Source of the DNA: a bacterium
Lineage (GTDB): Bacteria; Spirochaetota; UBA4802; UBA5550
Assembly: GCA_024224995.1 (NCBI GenBank)
Contig: JAAENB010000113.1
Span: 1 to 19,326 of the forward strand
Direction: 5' to 3'
Length of the DNA stretch: 19,326 nucleotides
Shown piece by piece: positions 11,885-19,067 of the stretch. How positions within the stretch are numbered: position 1 is the stretch's first letter; each line of letters begins with the position of its first letter. The notes under the pieces are model-generated. The model did no database searches, was not told the DNA's origin, and saw only the letters and a list, made by a program, of their open reading frames with translations. The position numbers and the translations under genes are program-made.

Positions 11885-11971
11885 CGGCAGGTAAAGGAAT
11901 CGAACCTTTGTGGGCTGTTATACCCAACCTCAAGGTAGCAACCTGGTGCCTTTCCACTCGGCCAACCTGCC
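11885..11971 (-). tRNA. tRNA-Ser(GCU), long variable arm
   Basis: Acceptor GGCAGGT/ACCTGCC, G73; loop TTGCTAC; variable arm pairs TGGG/CCCA. The first tRNA of the array in the direction of transcription. Confidence 0.92.
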
Positions 11972-12005
11972 AAAAAAAAGCGAAGGACTTGAGCCCTTCG
12001 CTTTT
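11972..12005 (-). terminator. Terminator of minigene A
   Basis: Stem AAAAGCGAAGG/CCTTCGCTTTT, eight T residues on the minus strand, directly before tRNA-Ser(GCU). It separates the minigenes from the array unless transcription reads through. Confidence 0.85.
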
Positions 12006-12036
12006 CAGGTTGTATATACAAATTTTTGTTAACCTG

Positions 12037-12234
12037 TTATAAGCGAAGAGCGTACTTGATCTTGTTATATGAATCAAAAATCACACTTTCATCTATTTCC
12101 GCGTTTTGCGCGGGGCATAATCTTCCCTGTTCCGGGAGTTTCCCCGTCATGCGCGCGGAGCTATTCCATTTCCGGCCGGAATGCAAACCGGTTTTTCCGG
12201 AGAAAGGGGAGAGATGTTTTTTCTTTTGTTCCAT
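12037..12234 (-). CDS. Minigene A, uncharacterised 65-residue peptide
   Basis: No family recognised. The ATG is preceded by AAGGA seven bases upstream. The N-terminus is Lys-rich; the C-terminal half reads LPEQGRLCPAQNAEIDESV then IFDSYNKIKYALRL. The same layout (EQG-x-x-CP, then S-x-IF-x-S-x-x-x-x-K-x-ALRL) occurs in minigene B and in weaker form in C. Each of the three ORFs is followed by a hairpin terminator. Repeated conservation of the C-terminal end argues for translation; function is unknown. Confidence 0.55.
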   Translation of the reverse strand: MEQKKKHLSPFSGKTGLHSGRKWNSSARMTGKLPEQGRLCPAQNAEIDESVIFDSYNKIKYALRL

Positions 12235-12395
12235 ATAAAATCCTTGTTTTATATCAATTTATTTTGTGTTGCGAATGCCGGGTTATATCTCTGCATTCGC
12301 CATGCCGCAAGAGCATTGTTGCTACTGTTATGCGTCTTTCGGCAGCCGCGTTAATTTTTTTCCTGCTTTATTTTTCCCTGTGTTAAGAGGGCACA

Positions 12396-12429
12396 AAAAA
12401 AGCGAGGAACTTTCGCTCCTCGCTTTTTT
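12396..12429 (-). terminator. Terminator of minigene B
   Basis: Stem AAAAAAGCGAGGA/TCCTCGCTTTTTT with loop ACTTTCGC, symmetric A and T tracts, so it could work in both directions. The loop is shared with the minigene C terminator, while a stem pair differs on both strands. Confidence 0.88.
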
Positions 12430-12453
12430 GGGTTTTCCTGTTGTACGGATTAC

Positions 12454-12678
12454 CTATAAGCGAAGAGCGTTTTTCATCCCATCTATGGAGTTAAAAATAC
12501 TATTATTATATATTTTCTCACCATGTTTTGGACATACGTTCCCCTGTTCACTGAGTTCTCTCAGAGAGAGAAGCCGGGGCGCGTTTAGTAAATATAATGT
12601 TTCCTGTGATAACATTGAAAATATAAACTCCTTAATATTATTTGTATACCTTTTGGGTATGTATTCTGCTCTTTTCAT
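12454..12678 (-). CDS. Minigene B, uncharacterised 74-residue peptide
   Basis: The C-terminal part LSEQGNVCPKHGEKIYNNS followed by IFNSIDGMKNALRL is clearly related to minigene A; the N-terminus (MKRAEYIPKRYTNN) is not. Only a weak SD is seen before the ATG at 12678, and the start could lie further in. The single Cys-Pro and conserved ALRL end are the main marks. Confidence 0.5.
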   Translation of the reverse strand: MKRAEYIPKRYTNNIKEFIFSMLSQETLYLLNAPRLLSLRELSEQGNVCPKHGEKIYNNSIFNSIDGMKNALRL

Positions 12679-12722
12679 TCTTAAATCGTTCTTATTTCTT
12701 CTTTTTTCAGCATTTTATGCAA

Positions 12723-12758
12723 AAAAAAAGCGGGGAACTTTCGCTCCCCGCTTTTTTT
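12723..12758 (-). terminator. Terminator of minigene C
   Basis: Stem AAAAAAAGCGGGGA/TCCCCGCTTTTTTT, loop ACTTTCGC, T tracts on both strands. Confidence 0.88.
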
Positions 12759-12780
12759 ATATCCGTAATGATATAATATA

Positions 12781-12936
12781 TCAGCGAAAAGCACAATTTG
12801 TCCCTTTTTTCCCATCTATCGCCGGAAAAATACTATTTTCCCACATCTCCAGGCCGTTCTGATGACAGAGCGAATCCACTCTTGAGCTGTTACTCAAGTC
12901 GGATAAGAGGTGGTAATATTTTTGCCGTTGTGTCAT
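12781..12936 (-). CDS. Minigene C, uncharacterised 51-residue peptide
   Basis: ORF from ATG at 12936 with AAGGA about 11 bases upstream, ending WENSIFPAIDGKKGTNCAFR. The ENSIFPAIDG segment matches NNSIFNSIDG of minigene B, and LCHQNG sits where A has LCPAQNA. A DNA hairpin CTTGAG/CTCAAG lies inside the reading frame. It could be the most diverged or a decaying copy. Confidence 0.45.
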   Translation of the reverse strand: MTQRQKYYHLLSDLSNSSRVDSLCHQNGLEMWENSIFPAIDGKKGTNCAFR

Positions 12937-13295
12937 TTACTCGTGTTTCCTTTTTTTTTGATTCAATTAAGAATTTTATTCTTAATGTTTAATTGTATTT
13001 AACTTATCGTTATTAATACTAATATAGTTAATTGAAAAATTTTTTCAAGTACTTTTTTTTTCAAGATACTTTTTTTTTAAGTTTTAATAACTGGTGTTAT
13101 GCGAAATGGTTCGCGTTGGTAAAATCCGGTCTTCTAATGGGATTGCAGCAGGAATATAATATAGAAGAAATTTGGTTTATACCGAGTCAGTAGTTATCGT
13201 TCTTACCTTTTTTTTAAAGAAAAAAGATTAGACAGAAATAACCGGGGAATTATTATTGTTAATATAAAAAATACTCCTGGGCGGTGATTATCAGC
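12937..13295. other. A/T-rich intergenic region
   Basis: Contains long T runs (near 12950, 13053, 13070, 13208) and a perfect 9-bp hairpin ATTAAGAAT/ATTCTTAAT near 12966. I see no gene, tRNA or clear promoter pair. Confidence 0.6.
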
Positions 13296-14240
13296 ATGAA
13301 ATTTATTATTCAATCTTGTATAGTGTTTTGTTCTGTTTTTGTTTTTAGTTCTAATATATGGAGTTTTCCGCTTCATGAAGCTGTTGCTAAAAATGATATT
13401 GATTCGGTTCGAAAGCTGATAATTGAGGGGGTCGACATCAGTGCCGTGAATGATAATCAAGAAACTGCGCTGGAAATTGCCAGGAAGAGAAATTTAAAAG
13501 AAATAACCGGTTTTCTTGAACCTCTTGAGACCGTTACGTTCAAAAGCGGCAGCAAATATGTTGGGCATACTAAGAATGATAAAGAGAACGGCTGGGGAGT
13601 CTATCGCTTCTTTAACGGTAGTAAATATGTTGGACAATTCAAAGATGGGAAAATGGAAGGAGAAGGCACCTGGTTTTATGCCGACGGCCGGTCCCATAAA
13701 GGCACATTTAAAAATGACAGCATCTACGAATCTTCTGTAACAGCAAAAGACTTTTATGGTGATATTTCTCTTCATATTGCTGTTAAGGTTTCCAGCTATT
13801 ATAAGGCGCGGCTTTTGATTTCCAGGGGCGCCGATGTAAAGGCAAAGAATAATACCGGGCAAACACCGCTTCATTTTGCCGCGTATGTTGGTAAGATTAA
13901 TGTTGCCCGGCTCCTTATTGAAAGCGGTGCCGATGTAAATGCCAGGAACGAGTGGGGCAGTACCCCAATCCATTTTGCCGCCCAGGAAGGAAATTATGAG
14001 ATCGTTAAACTCCTGGTTGAACATGGAGCCAATGTTAACAACCTGGATACCGACAAAAGAAGACCCGTTCATCACGCTGCTTTTTTTGACTCAGTGCAGG
14101 TTGTGCGCTACCTGGTGAAAAAAGGCGCCAGGTATAATACCAGGGATATATACGGTAAAACCCCTTTGCGGGTGGCCAGGGATCTGCACCGGAAAAGGGT
14201 GGCTCGTTATTTACGGTCTATTTCAAGAGTTTCCCGCTGA
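13296..14240 (+). CDS. Exported ANK-MORN-ANK repeat protein
   Basis: A 314-residue protein starting with a probable signal peptide (MKFIIQSCIVFCSVFVFSS, about 1-23). Then comes one ankyrin-like unit (FPLHEAVAKNDIDSVRKLI), about three MORN-type units (YVGHTKNDKENGWGVYRF, YVGQFKDGKMEGEGTW, and a third), and at least four ankyrin repeats with the hallmark TPLHFAAYVGKINVARLLI from about residue 150 to the end. Such repeats mediate protein-protein contacts. I prefer ATG at 13296 to GTG at 13284 since it gives a clean signal peptide. The last 18 bases overlap the convergent gene on the other strand. The natural partner is unknown. Confidence 0.85.
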   Translation: MKFIIQSCIVFCSVFVFSSNIWSFPLHEAVAKNDIDSVRKLIIEGVDISAVNDNQETALEIARKRNLKEITGFLEPLETVTFKSGSKYVGHTKNDKENGWGVYRFFNGSKYVGQFKDGKMEGEGTWFYADGRSHKGTFKNDSIYESSVTAKDFYGDISLHIAVKVSSYYKARLLISRGADVKAKNNTGQTPLHFAAYVGKINVARLLIESGADVNARNEWGSTPIHFAAQEGNYEIVKLLVEHGANVNNLDTDKRRPVHHAAFFDSVQVVRYLVKKGARYNTRDIYGKTPLRVARDLHRKRVARYLRSISRVSR

Positions 14241-14795
14241 TGATGAAGGCGGTGGACCCGGCAGGAAAATCTTTCCCGGGGTCTCTTCTTCGAAGCGGCT
14301 CCACCCTTTTGTTATAATCGTTGCCGCCATTGCCGAATACCATTCGGAACTTTTTTTGGGCCTTGCTACCTGTAACAACCCTCGCAGTACGATTATTTCC
14401 ATTAAGCGCAATGTATGTTCTTCATTATCTACCAGGAGCTGTATTGTTTTTCCGTACTTGAGGGTCCGTGGAATAATAAGTGAGGTTCCTACATCCCAGT
14501 CCAGTTCGCAAATATCAACGGCGTTGTGCACGGACCGGTTGTAGCGTTTTACCGCTCCTCTTGAAAAGATAAGTGTTATTTCCCCCAATCCCAGTTTTAT
14601 TACGGATCGATAAATAAAGTCTATTAATTTTTTCGCCACTCCTGTGGTAAAATAACAATTTTCTTTGACCTTGCTGAGCTCCTTGATTCGCCTGATCCGT
14701 TTATTGTTCGCGTAACCGGGCACCAATATCCACCGTTCGGCTTTATCTATCCAGTTGATTGCAACAACGTTTGTATTTTTCTTGTTTTTTATCAT
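14223..14795 (-). CDS. Uncharacterised protein, 190 residues
   Basis: No family recognised. The sequence begins MIKNKKNTNVVAINWIDKAE, has a central part with VKENCYFTTGVAKKLIDFIY and a C-terminal low-complexity tail (FLPGPPPSSSAGNS). A soluble, mixed alpha/beta protein is likely. I chose ATG at 14795; the longer frame begins at a TTG (14849) that falls in a TTGACG promoter-like box. It overlaps the 3' end of the ANK gene. Confidence 0.65.
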   Translation of the reverse strand: MIKNKKNTNVVAINWIDKAERWILVPGYANNKRIRRIKELSKVKENCYFTTGVAKKLIDFIYRSVIKLGLGEITLIFSRGAVKRYNRSVHNAVDICELDWDVGTSLIIPRTLKYGKTIQLLVDNEEHTLRLMEIIVLRGLLQVARPKKSSEWYSAMAATIITKGWSRFEEETPGKIFLPGPPPSSSAGNS

Positions 14796-14933
14796 TTTAT
14801 AATACTGTTCTTTTTCCGTATGTAATGGTTTATTGTGTGAAAACGTCAAGATTTTTTTTGTATTCCTTTGAATATTATAATAAGAGTCCTTGAATTTAAT
14901 TTGATAAATATTAAATTCTAATGAAAATTAATG

Positions 14934-14962
14934 TTGACATGGTGTGTTTTCTTGCATATTTT
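14934..14962 (+). promoter_or_regulatory. Promoter of the antitoxin-toxin pair
   Basis: TTGACA, a 17-base spacer and TATTTT. The start codon lies 36 bases further, after AAAAGGCGG, so this gene has a normal leader. Confidence 0.7.
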
Positions 14963-14998
14963 ATTATTTGTAAGGAATTTATAAAAGGCGGACATCTA

Positions 14999-15232
14999 AT
15001 GAAATCTAAAATAACCGGCAAATTTCAAATTACAATCCCAAAAGAGGTTCGAGAAGAACTAAAACTTACAAGAGATGATTTTATTGAATGGAAGTTTGAA
15101 CAAGGTATTGTGATTGTTGAAGCGGTAAATAAACCTTTTTTGAAATTGCAAAACAGTATCAAAGTGGGCGGTGGTGATGTTGGTCAAGATATTGAGAATG
15201 CCAGGAAAAATATAGCAGAGAAAGCTAAATGA
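14999..15232 (+). CDS. AbrB/SpoVT-type antitoxin
   Basis: A 77-residue protein with a swapped-hairpin AbrB signature at the N-terminus (SKITGKFQITIPKEVREELKL), the usual DNA-binding half of VapB-like antitoxins, and a charged C-terminal tail that would wrap the toxin. ATG at 14999 is preferred since it follows AGGCGG and begins the domain directly; an upstream ATG at 14921 lies before the promoter boxes. The toxin start overlaps its stop (ATGA). Confidence 0.88.
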   Translation: MKSKITGKFQITIPKEVREELKLTRDDFIEWKFEQGIVIVEAVNKPFLKLQNSIKVGGGDVGQDIENARKNIAEKAK

Positions 15233-15640
15233 AACAATATATTGTAGACACGAATGCGTTAATTTTTTTTTAACTGACAGGAATAGATCTCAGCAGAATA
15301 AAATTGCCGTTTATTTTCAAAAAGCTGCTGATCTAAAACTGAAATTATTATTACGGAAAATGTTATCACTGAACTTCTATATGTTCTGACCAGTGTGTAT
15401 TCGGTTACTACTGAGACTGTAAAAGAAATACTTGAGTCTCTTATTCAAACGCCTGGAATTATTATTGATAATGATTTTAATCTTCAAGCTGTTCTTGACA
15501 TATGGCCCAATCATATAAAAGACTATGGTGATGCTCTTCTTGCTGCTTTTGCCGATTCAAGAGGAATCAAGATAATAACGTTTGATAAATCTTTTAAAAA
15601 ACAGTTAGGGAAACTTGATATCGGTGTTGAGGATATTTAA
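15229..15640 (+). pseudogene. PIN-domain (VapC-like) toxin, two frameshifts
   Basis: The start MKQYIVDTNALIFF carries the first PIN-domain Asp, but a run of nine T leads into a stop. A second frame break occurs near 15347. From about 15345 the original frame resumes (IITENVITELLYVLTSVYSV) and continues through YGDALLAAFADSRGIKIITFDKSF, with the other PIN acidic residues. One inserted base at each site would restore a complete protein of about 137 residues. It could be a true pseudogene or a sequencing error at the homopolymer; the antitoxin is intact. Confidence 0.82.
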
Positions 15641-15644
15641 TTTA

Positions 15645-15673
15645 TTGACAGCTCCATTCAACTATTATAAATT
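15645..15673 (+). promoter_or_regulatory. Promoter placed at the M20 peptidase start
   Basis: TTGACA, 17 bases, TAAATT. The ATG follows only five bases after the -10 box, which would place the transcript start at or next to the start codon. Confidence 0.6.
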
Positions 15674-15678
15674 TAATT

Positions 15679-16920
15679 ATGGACAATGTTGTTTATCAAA
15701 CCCCAAAAAATATAGAAAAATTTCTTAATGACCAGTTTTCATTGTATATGAAAATTTTTCAAGAAATGATTGAGATGAATTCCTATACGGACAATGCCGA
15801 AGGGGTTAATGCCCTGGGGAAATTTACCGAAGATCTTTTTGCCCCCTTTGGTTTTAGCGCCGAATATATCCCTTCAGAGAATCCTTCTTACGGGAACCAC
15901 CTGGTCCTTTCCAAAAAAGGAAACAGCAGCCGCACTATCGCTTGTGTCTCACATCTCGACACGGTTTTTCCACCGGAAGAGGAGATAGAGAATAATTTTT
16001 CCTGGCGCATTGAGGGGGATAAAGTCTATGGTCCCGGTACCAATGACATTAAAGGGGGAACCCTTATAATATATATGATGATAGACCTGCTTTCGAATCT
16101 TTTCCCCGATTCATTTAACCGCGTTTCATGGTCCCTTCTTTTTGACGCTTCGGAAGAAACTCTTTCCGAAGATTTTGGCGCCTTGTGCGTGAGCAGGCTC
16201 AAAGAACATGGAGCGGCCTGCCTGGTCTTTGAAGCGGGGCACCGGAACAACAATGAGTTTAACCTGGTTACCGCTCGAAAAGGGCGGGCTGTTTTTAAGA
16301 TAGAAACTGCGGGGAAGGGAGCTCACGCCGGGGCCGGACATCATAAGGGGGCAAGCGCTATTCTACAGCTTGCCGATGTTCTTGCCCGGGCCGCGGAGAT
16401 TACCGATTATGAGCGGTCTCTTACGGTTAATGCGGGCTCCATTCGCGGCGGGACCGGGCTTAACAGGGTTCCCCATTATGCTGCCGCCGATGTGGAGATG
16501 CGGGCCTTTTCTCCGGAAGCTTTTGACCTGGGTAAAAAGGCGCTGATGGATCTTAATGGTTTTTCCTCGCGGGGAAACGCGGACGGTTCATTTCTGTGTT
16601 CTACTACGGTTTCCCTGGTTCGGGAGACTCCTTCGTGGCCTGTGAATGAGGGGACAAGGGAGCTTGCAGCGTGCTGGGAGCGGGCGGCGAATAACGCTGG
16701 TTTGACTATTGTTCATGAGCATAGGGCGGGGTTGAGTGACGGGAATTTTACCTGGGATAGTATTCCTACGATAGATGGACTTGGCCCTGAAGGGGAGAAT
16801 GCGCATTGTTCGGAGTCGGTTCCGGGGGAGGGGAAGGAGCAGGAGTATGCGGTGATTTCTTCTTTTGTGCCGAAGACGGTGATTAATGTGCTGGCGGTTT
16901 TGGAGTTGGTGGGGGAATGA
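15679..16920 (+). CDS. M20-family metallopeptidase
   Basis: A 413-residue di-zinc hydrolase of the ArgE/DapE/carboxypeptidase G2 superfamily. Metal and catalytic motifs are all visible: SHLDTV (His92, Asp94), GPGTNDIKGG (Asp123), DASEE (catalytic Glu159 and metal Glu160), an acidic residue in FEAGHR (Glu185), GAHAGAGHHKGASAI in the dimerisation lid (about 213-227), and a C-terminal NAHCSES with the last metal His. These enzymes cleave amide bonds of amino acids or dipeptides; the exact substrate cannot be read from the sequence, although the layout is closest to glutamate carboxypeptidase-like members. No signal peptide, so cytoplasmic. No SD is seen; see the adjoining promoter. Confidence 0.92.
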   Translation: MDNVVYQTPKNIEKFLNDQFSLYMKIFQEMIEMNSYTDNAEGVNALGKFTEDLFAPFGFSAEYIPSENPSYGNHLVLSKKGNSSRTIACVSHLDTVFPPEEEIENNFSWRIEGDKVYGPGTNDIKGGTLIIYMMIDLLSNLFPDSFNRVSWSLLFDASEETLSEDFGALCVSRLKEHGAACLVFEAGHRNNNEFNLVTARKGRAVFKIETAGKGAHAGAGHHKGASAILQLADVLARAAEITDYERSLTVNAGSIRGGTGLNRVPHYAAADVEMRAFSPEAFDLGKKALMDLNGFSSRGNADGSFLCSTTVSLVRETPSWPVNEGTRELAACWERAANNAGLTIVHEHRAGLSDGNFTWDSIPTIDGLGPEGENAHCSESVPGEGKEQEYAVISSFVPKTVINVLAVLELVGE

Positions 16921-16935
16921 GGTGAATCGTGAGCG

Positions 16936-17121
16936 GGGATACGGCCCTGTCCTCTATGAGACATCTCTTTTTTTGTTTCGGATGTTGTTGGTGGTTGGGG
17001 GCTAAAATAATCCATCCTGGATTGTTTAGCCGATGCGCAAAACGTCCGTGTTTTGCTCGTGGGTGCGCCATTGTATTGTTCGTTGTGTTCCGATGTCTCA
17101 TAGAGGACAGGGCCGTATCCC
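16936..17121. repeat. 30-bp perfect inverted repeat with 126-bp interior
   Basis: Arms 16936-16965 and 17092-17121 are perfectly complementary. The interior holds two smaller hairpins (GGCTAAA...TTTAGCC and GCGCAAAAC...GTTTTGC). It lies between the convergent M20 and DUF1848 genes and has no ORF on its own. A bidirectional terminator or a miniature mobile element are both possible. Confidence 0.85.
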
Positions 17122-17168
17122 GGATGAAGATTGCTGCTCAGGGGACTTCATTGCTGCGTTGTTTGTTC

Positions 17169-18146
17169 TTAAAAAAGAGTCATTTGCTGGTCGGTGTCTT
17201 CTTGTGTTGTGGTCTCTTCCTTATCTTTTATCTCCGCTATCCAATTGGCTGATTGTTGGGCCGTATAACCGAGGAAAGTCGATGATGGGTCGTGATGCTG
17301 TAAGCGTGAGGCTGCCGCTTCTTTGTTGACGGTGGCGTAGCAGTAGGCGCAGCCGTGGGGGCAGGAGTCGTATACGCCGATGTCGATGCTTTCGGTGCAG
17401 CCGCAGTTTTTTCTGGATGGTTTTCTTTTGAGTGCTGTTTCCGCGGGGCCGAATAATTCTTCAATGAGAGGGCCGTCGATGCAGTGGGCTTTTTTGACCG
17501 TTGGACTGAGGAGCTCGTCGTTGCAGCAGCTGTGCAGGGTAATGCCGTATCGGCCTGCTGTTTTTGCCAGGTCTTCGGCCAGGGCTCGCTGCTCTTCTAT
17601 TGCGGGGGTGTTTGCCGTAATGCCCGTTTCCCGCTGTAGTTTCTCAATGTTCCTGGTGACTTTTCCGTATGGATGCACGAAGCTGGTATAGCAGCGTTCC
17701 ACTGAACCGGAAAGAGAGGCGGCTATGGATTCGAAATTGCTGCGGTGGTAATTGTAATCCGTTTTGGTGGAGATGAGGATGGGGTCGTATCGCCAGGTGA
17801 GGTGTTTGGGCGAATAGATGGCGCTTAACTCTTTGAGGTTTTCTATTGTTTGTTCTTTTGGGGGAACGTGTTTTTCAAACAGGGAAGGGAGCCCGTTAAT
17901 GGTATAGTTAAAATAGAAGTTGAATCCGCTCTTTAAAATTTTTTCTAGATTGCTCATGAAAGGAATATAATTTTTCGACCAGAATACAAAGCAGTGAACA
18001 GTTTGGGGAGTAAGGGGGGTGATATACTTTTGTCCGCCGTAAGGATTTACATAACCGGCTGCCCCTTCTTTAAGGCGTCTCATAAACCAGTCTCCGTAAA
18101 ATGCCGGTATATCGGTCCGCCGGGATGCTGATATAATTCGTTTCAT
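17169..18146 (-). CDS. DUF1848 family protein with Cys cluster
   Basis: A 325-residue protein with the family start RIISASRRTDIPAFYGDWF. A CX3CX2C cluster lies near the C-terminus (Cys262, Cys266, Cys269 in DSCPHGCAYCY), with Cys248 and Cys250 just before. The three-Cys spacing is that of iron-sulfur binding in radical SAM enzymes, although here it is close to the C-terminus. Biochemical function of the family is not known to me. ATG at 18146 was chosen over an upstream TTG at 18173, because the family motif starts immediately. A promoter-like pair ends six bases before the ATG, and no SD is seen. Confidence 0.88.
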   Translation of the reverse strand: MKRIISASRRTDIPAFYGDWFMRRLKEGAAGYVNPYGGQKYITPLTPQTVHCFVFWSKNYIPFMSNLEKILKSGFNFYFNYTINGLPSLFEKHVPPKEQTIENLKELSAIYSPKHLTWRYDPILISTKTDYNYHRSNFESIAASLSGSVERCYTSFVHPYGKVTRNIEKLQRETGITANTPAIEEQRALAEDLAKTAGRYGITLHSCCNDELLSPTVKKAHCIDGPLIEELFGPAETALKRKPSRKNCGCTESIDIGVYDSCPHGCAYCYATVNKEAAASRLQHHDPSSTFLGYTAQQSANWIAEIKDKEETTTQEDTDQQMTLF

Positions 18147-18152
18147 TGGGAA

Positions 18153-18181
18153 TTTATTTCTTGCCCGCTGCAAAGTGTCAA
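18153..18181 (-). promoter_or_regulatory. Promoter placed at the DUF1848 start
   Basis: On the minus strand: TTGACA, exactly 17 bases, AATAAA, then six bases to ATG. Overlaps the alternative TTG start. Confidence 0.55.
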
Positions 18182-18218
18182 GAGGTATTTATGCGTCGTA
18201 GATAAGGTGTATCAACCC

Positions 18219-18328
18219 GGAATGTACCGTATGCCCGGGGCAATACCTCTGCGGAACGTTCGGAACTCGCTTCGCTCAAACAGCCTCACAACCCGCAGAG
18301 GCATCACTCCGGGCATACGGTACATTCC
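18219..18328 (-). repeat. Long hairpin element, copy 5 (type II ends)
   Basis: Twenty perfect pairs starting GGAATGTA, an internal loop, then a 9-bp inner stem CCTCTGCGG/CCGCAGAGG around the conserved loop (GAGCGAAGCGAGTTCCG on the minus strand). Compared with copy 2, several stem bases differ with matching changes on the other arm. Confidence 0.9.
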
Positions 18329-18394
18329 GAATTACGTTTTTCGGTATACTGAGACACGACCGGGTTATTCCGCTTTGCTCCGGTGACTATTTTC

Positions 18395-18423
18395 TTGACA
18401 GGCGTTTCCGGGACATATATAAT
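18395..18423 (+). promoter_or_regulatory. Consensus promoter directly at the PAP2 gene start
   Basis: A perfect TTGACA (18395-18400), a 17-base spacer and a perfect TATAAT (18418-18423). The start codon ATG begins at 18429, five bases after the -10 box, so the message is expected to be leaderless. Confidence 0.85.
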
Positions 18424-18428
18424 AAAAT

Positions 18429-19067
18429 ATGTTTTCTTCTTTAGAAAAAAGTTTTAATTGTATTGTTGGTAATAAACTCTATATTGTGGTTTTCGCGTAT
18501 ATTTATTTTCTCATTCCTTATATGCTTATCAATCATTTTCATCTTTTTGAACCCCGGGTGCTTCCGGTGTTTGATTTTGAAACAAAGATCCCCTTTATTC
18601 CGGGAACGGTGTGGGTGTACCTGAGCGATTATATTTTACCGATTTCGCTTGTTCTGCTGGCAAAAGAGAAAGAGCAGGTAAAAAAATTACTCATCACTTT
18701 TATGATCCTCATGGGGATCCATTTTGTGATATTCCTTTTTTTTCCCACTATCTTTCCAAGAGAAATGGAGGCGGCAGCAATGGAAGGGGTTTCGGGACAG
18801 GTTTTAAAAATCCTGCACCGGATTGATCCGCCTGGAAATTGCTTTCCCAGTATCCATGTGAGCCTCTGTTTTTTTGCCGTTTTTTCGGTCTTTCATATCA
18901 ACAGGAAATTTTTTTTTCCCTTCTTTGTGTGGGCCTGCTGCGTGAGCCTCTCTACCCTTACTATTAAGCAGCATTATGCTGTTGACATTGCTGCCGGTTT
19001 TATCCTGGCGTTTATTGTTGATGTCTGTGCCTGGAAGTTTGGAGCACGGTTAAAGATGAAAGAGTGA
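18429..19067 (+). CDS. PAP2-family membrane phosphatase
   Basis: A 212-residue integral membrane protein with about six hydrophobic segments (near 16-36, 62-78, 88-106, 143-157, 161-178, 184-200). The phosphatase motifs are GNCFPSIHVSL (Pro140-Ser141-x-His143) and KQHYAVDIAAG (His182, Asp186), typical of the PAP2 superfamily, especially the group containing inositol-phosphoryl-ceramide-synthase-like proteins. It likely acts on a lipid phosphate at the membrane; the substrate is unknown. There is no SD, and the next Met is at residue 32 inside the first membrane segments, so ATG at 18429 is the only reasonable start. Confidence 0.88.
   Translation: MFSSLEKSFNCIVGNKLYIVVFAYIYFLIPYMLINHFHLFEPRVLPVFDFETKIPFIPGTVWVYLSDYILPISLVLLAKEKEQVKKLLITFMILMGIHFVIFLFFPTIFPREMEAAAMEGVSGQVLKILHRIDPPGNCFPSIHVSLCFFAVFSVFHINRKFFFPFFVWACCVSLSTLTIKQHYAVDIAAGFILAFIVDVCAWKFGARLKMKE

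Noticed and set aside
2696..11971. Remnant of a large prophage carrying a tRNA array
   Set aside because: No capsid, tail, integrase, terminase or replication gene is visible in the window. Phage ancestry of the array cannot be excluded but is not supported here.
12266..12862. A 198-residue plus-strand ORF
   Set aside because: It runs through two terminator hairpins and antisense to the minigenes; its poly-Phe/Leu content follows from the T tracts.
14849..14849. TTG at 14849 as the start of the 208-residue version of the minus-strand protein
   Set aside because: It falls within a TTGACG promoter-like box and lacks an SD; ATG at 14795 is the simpler choice.
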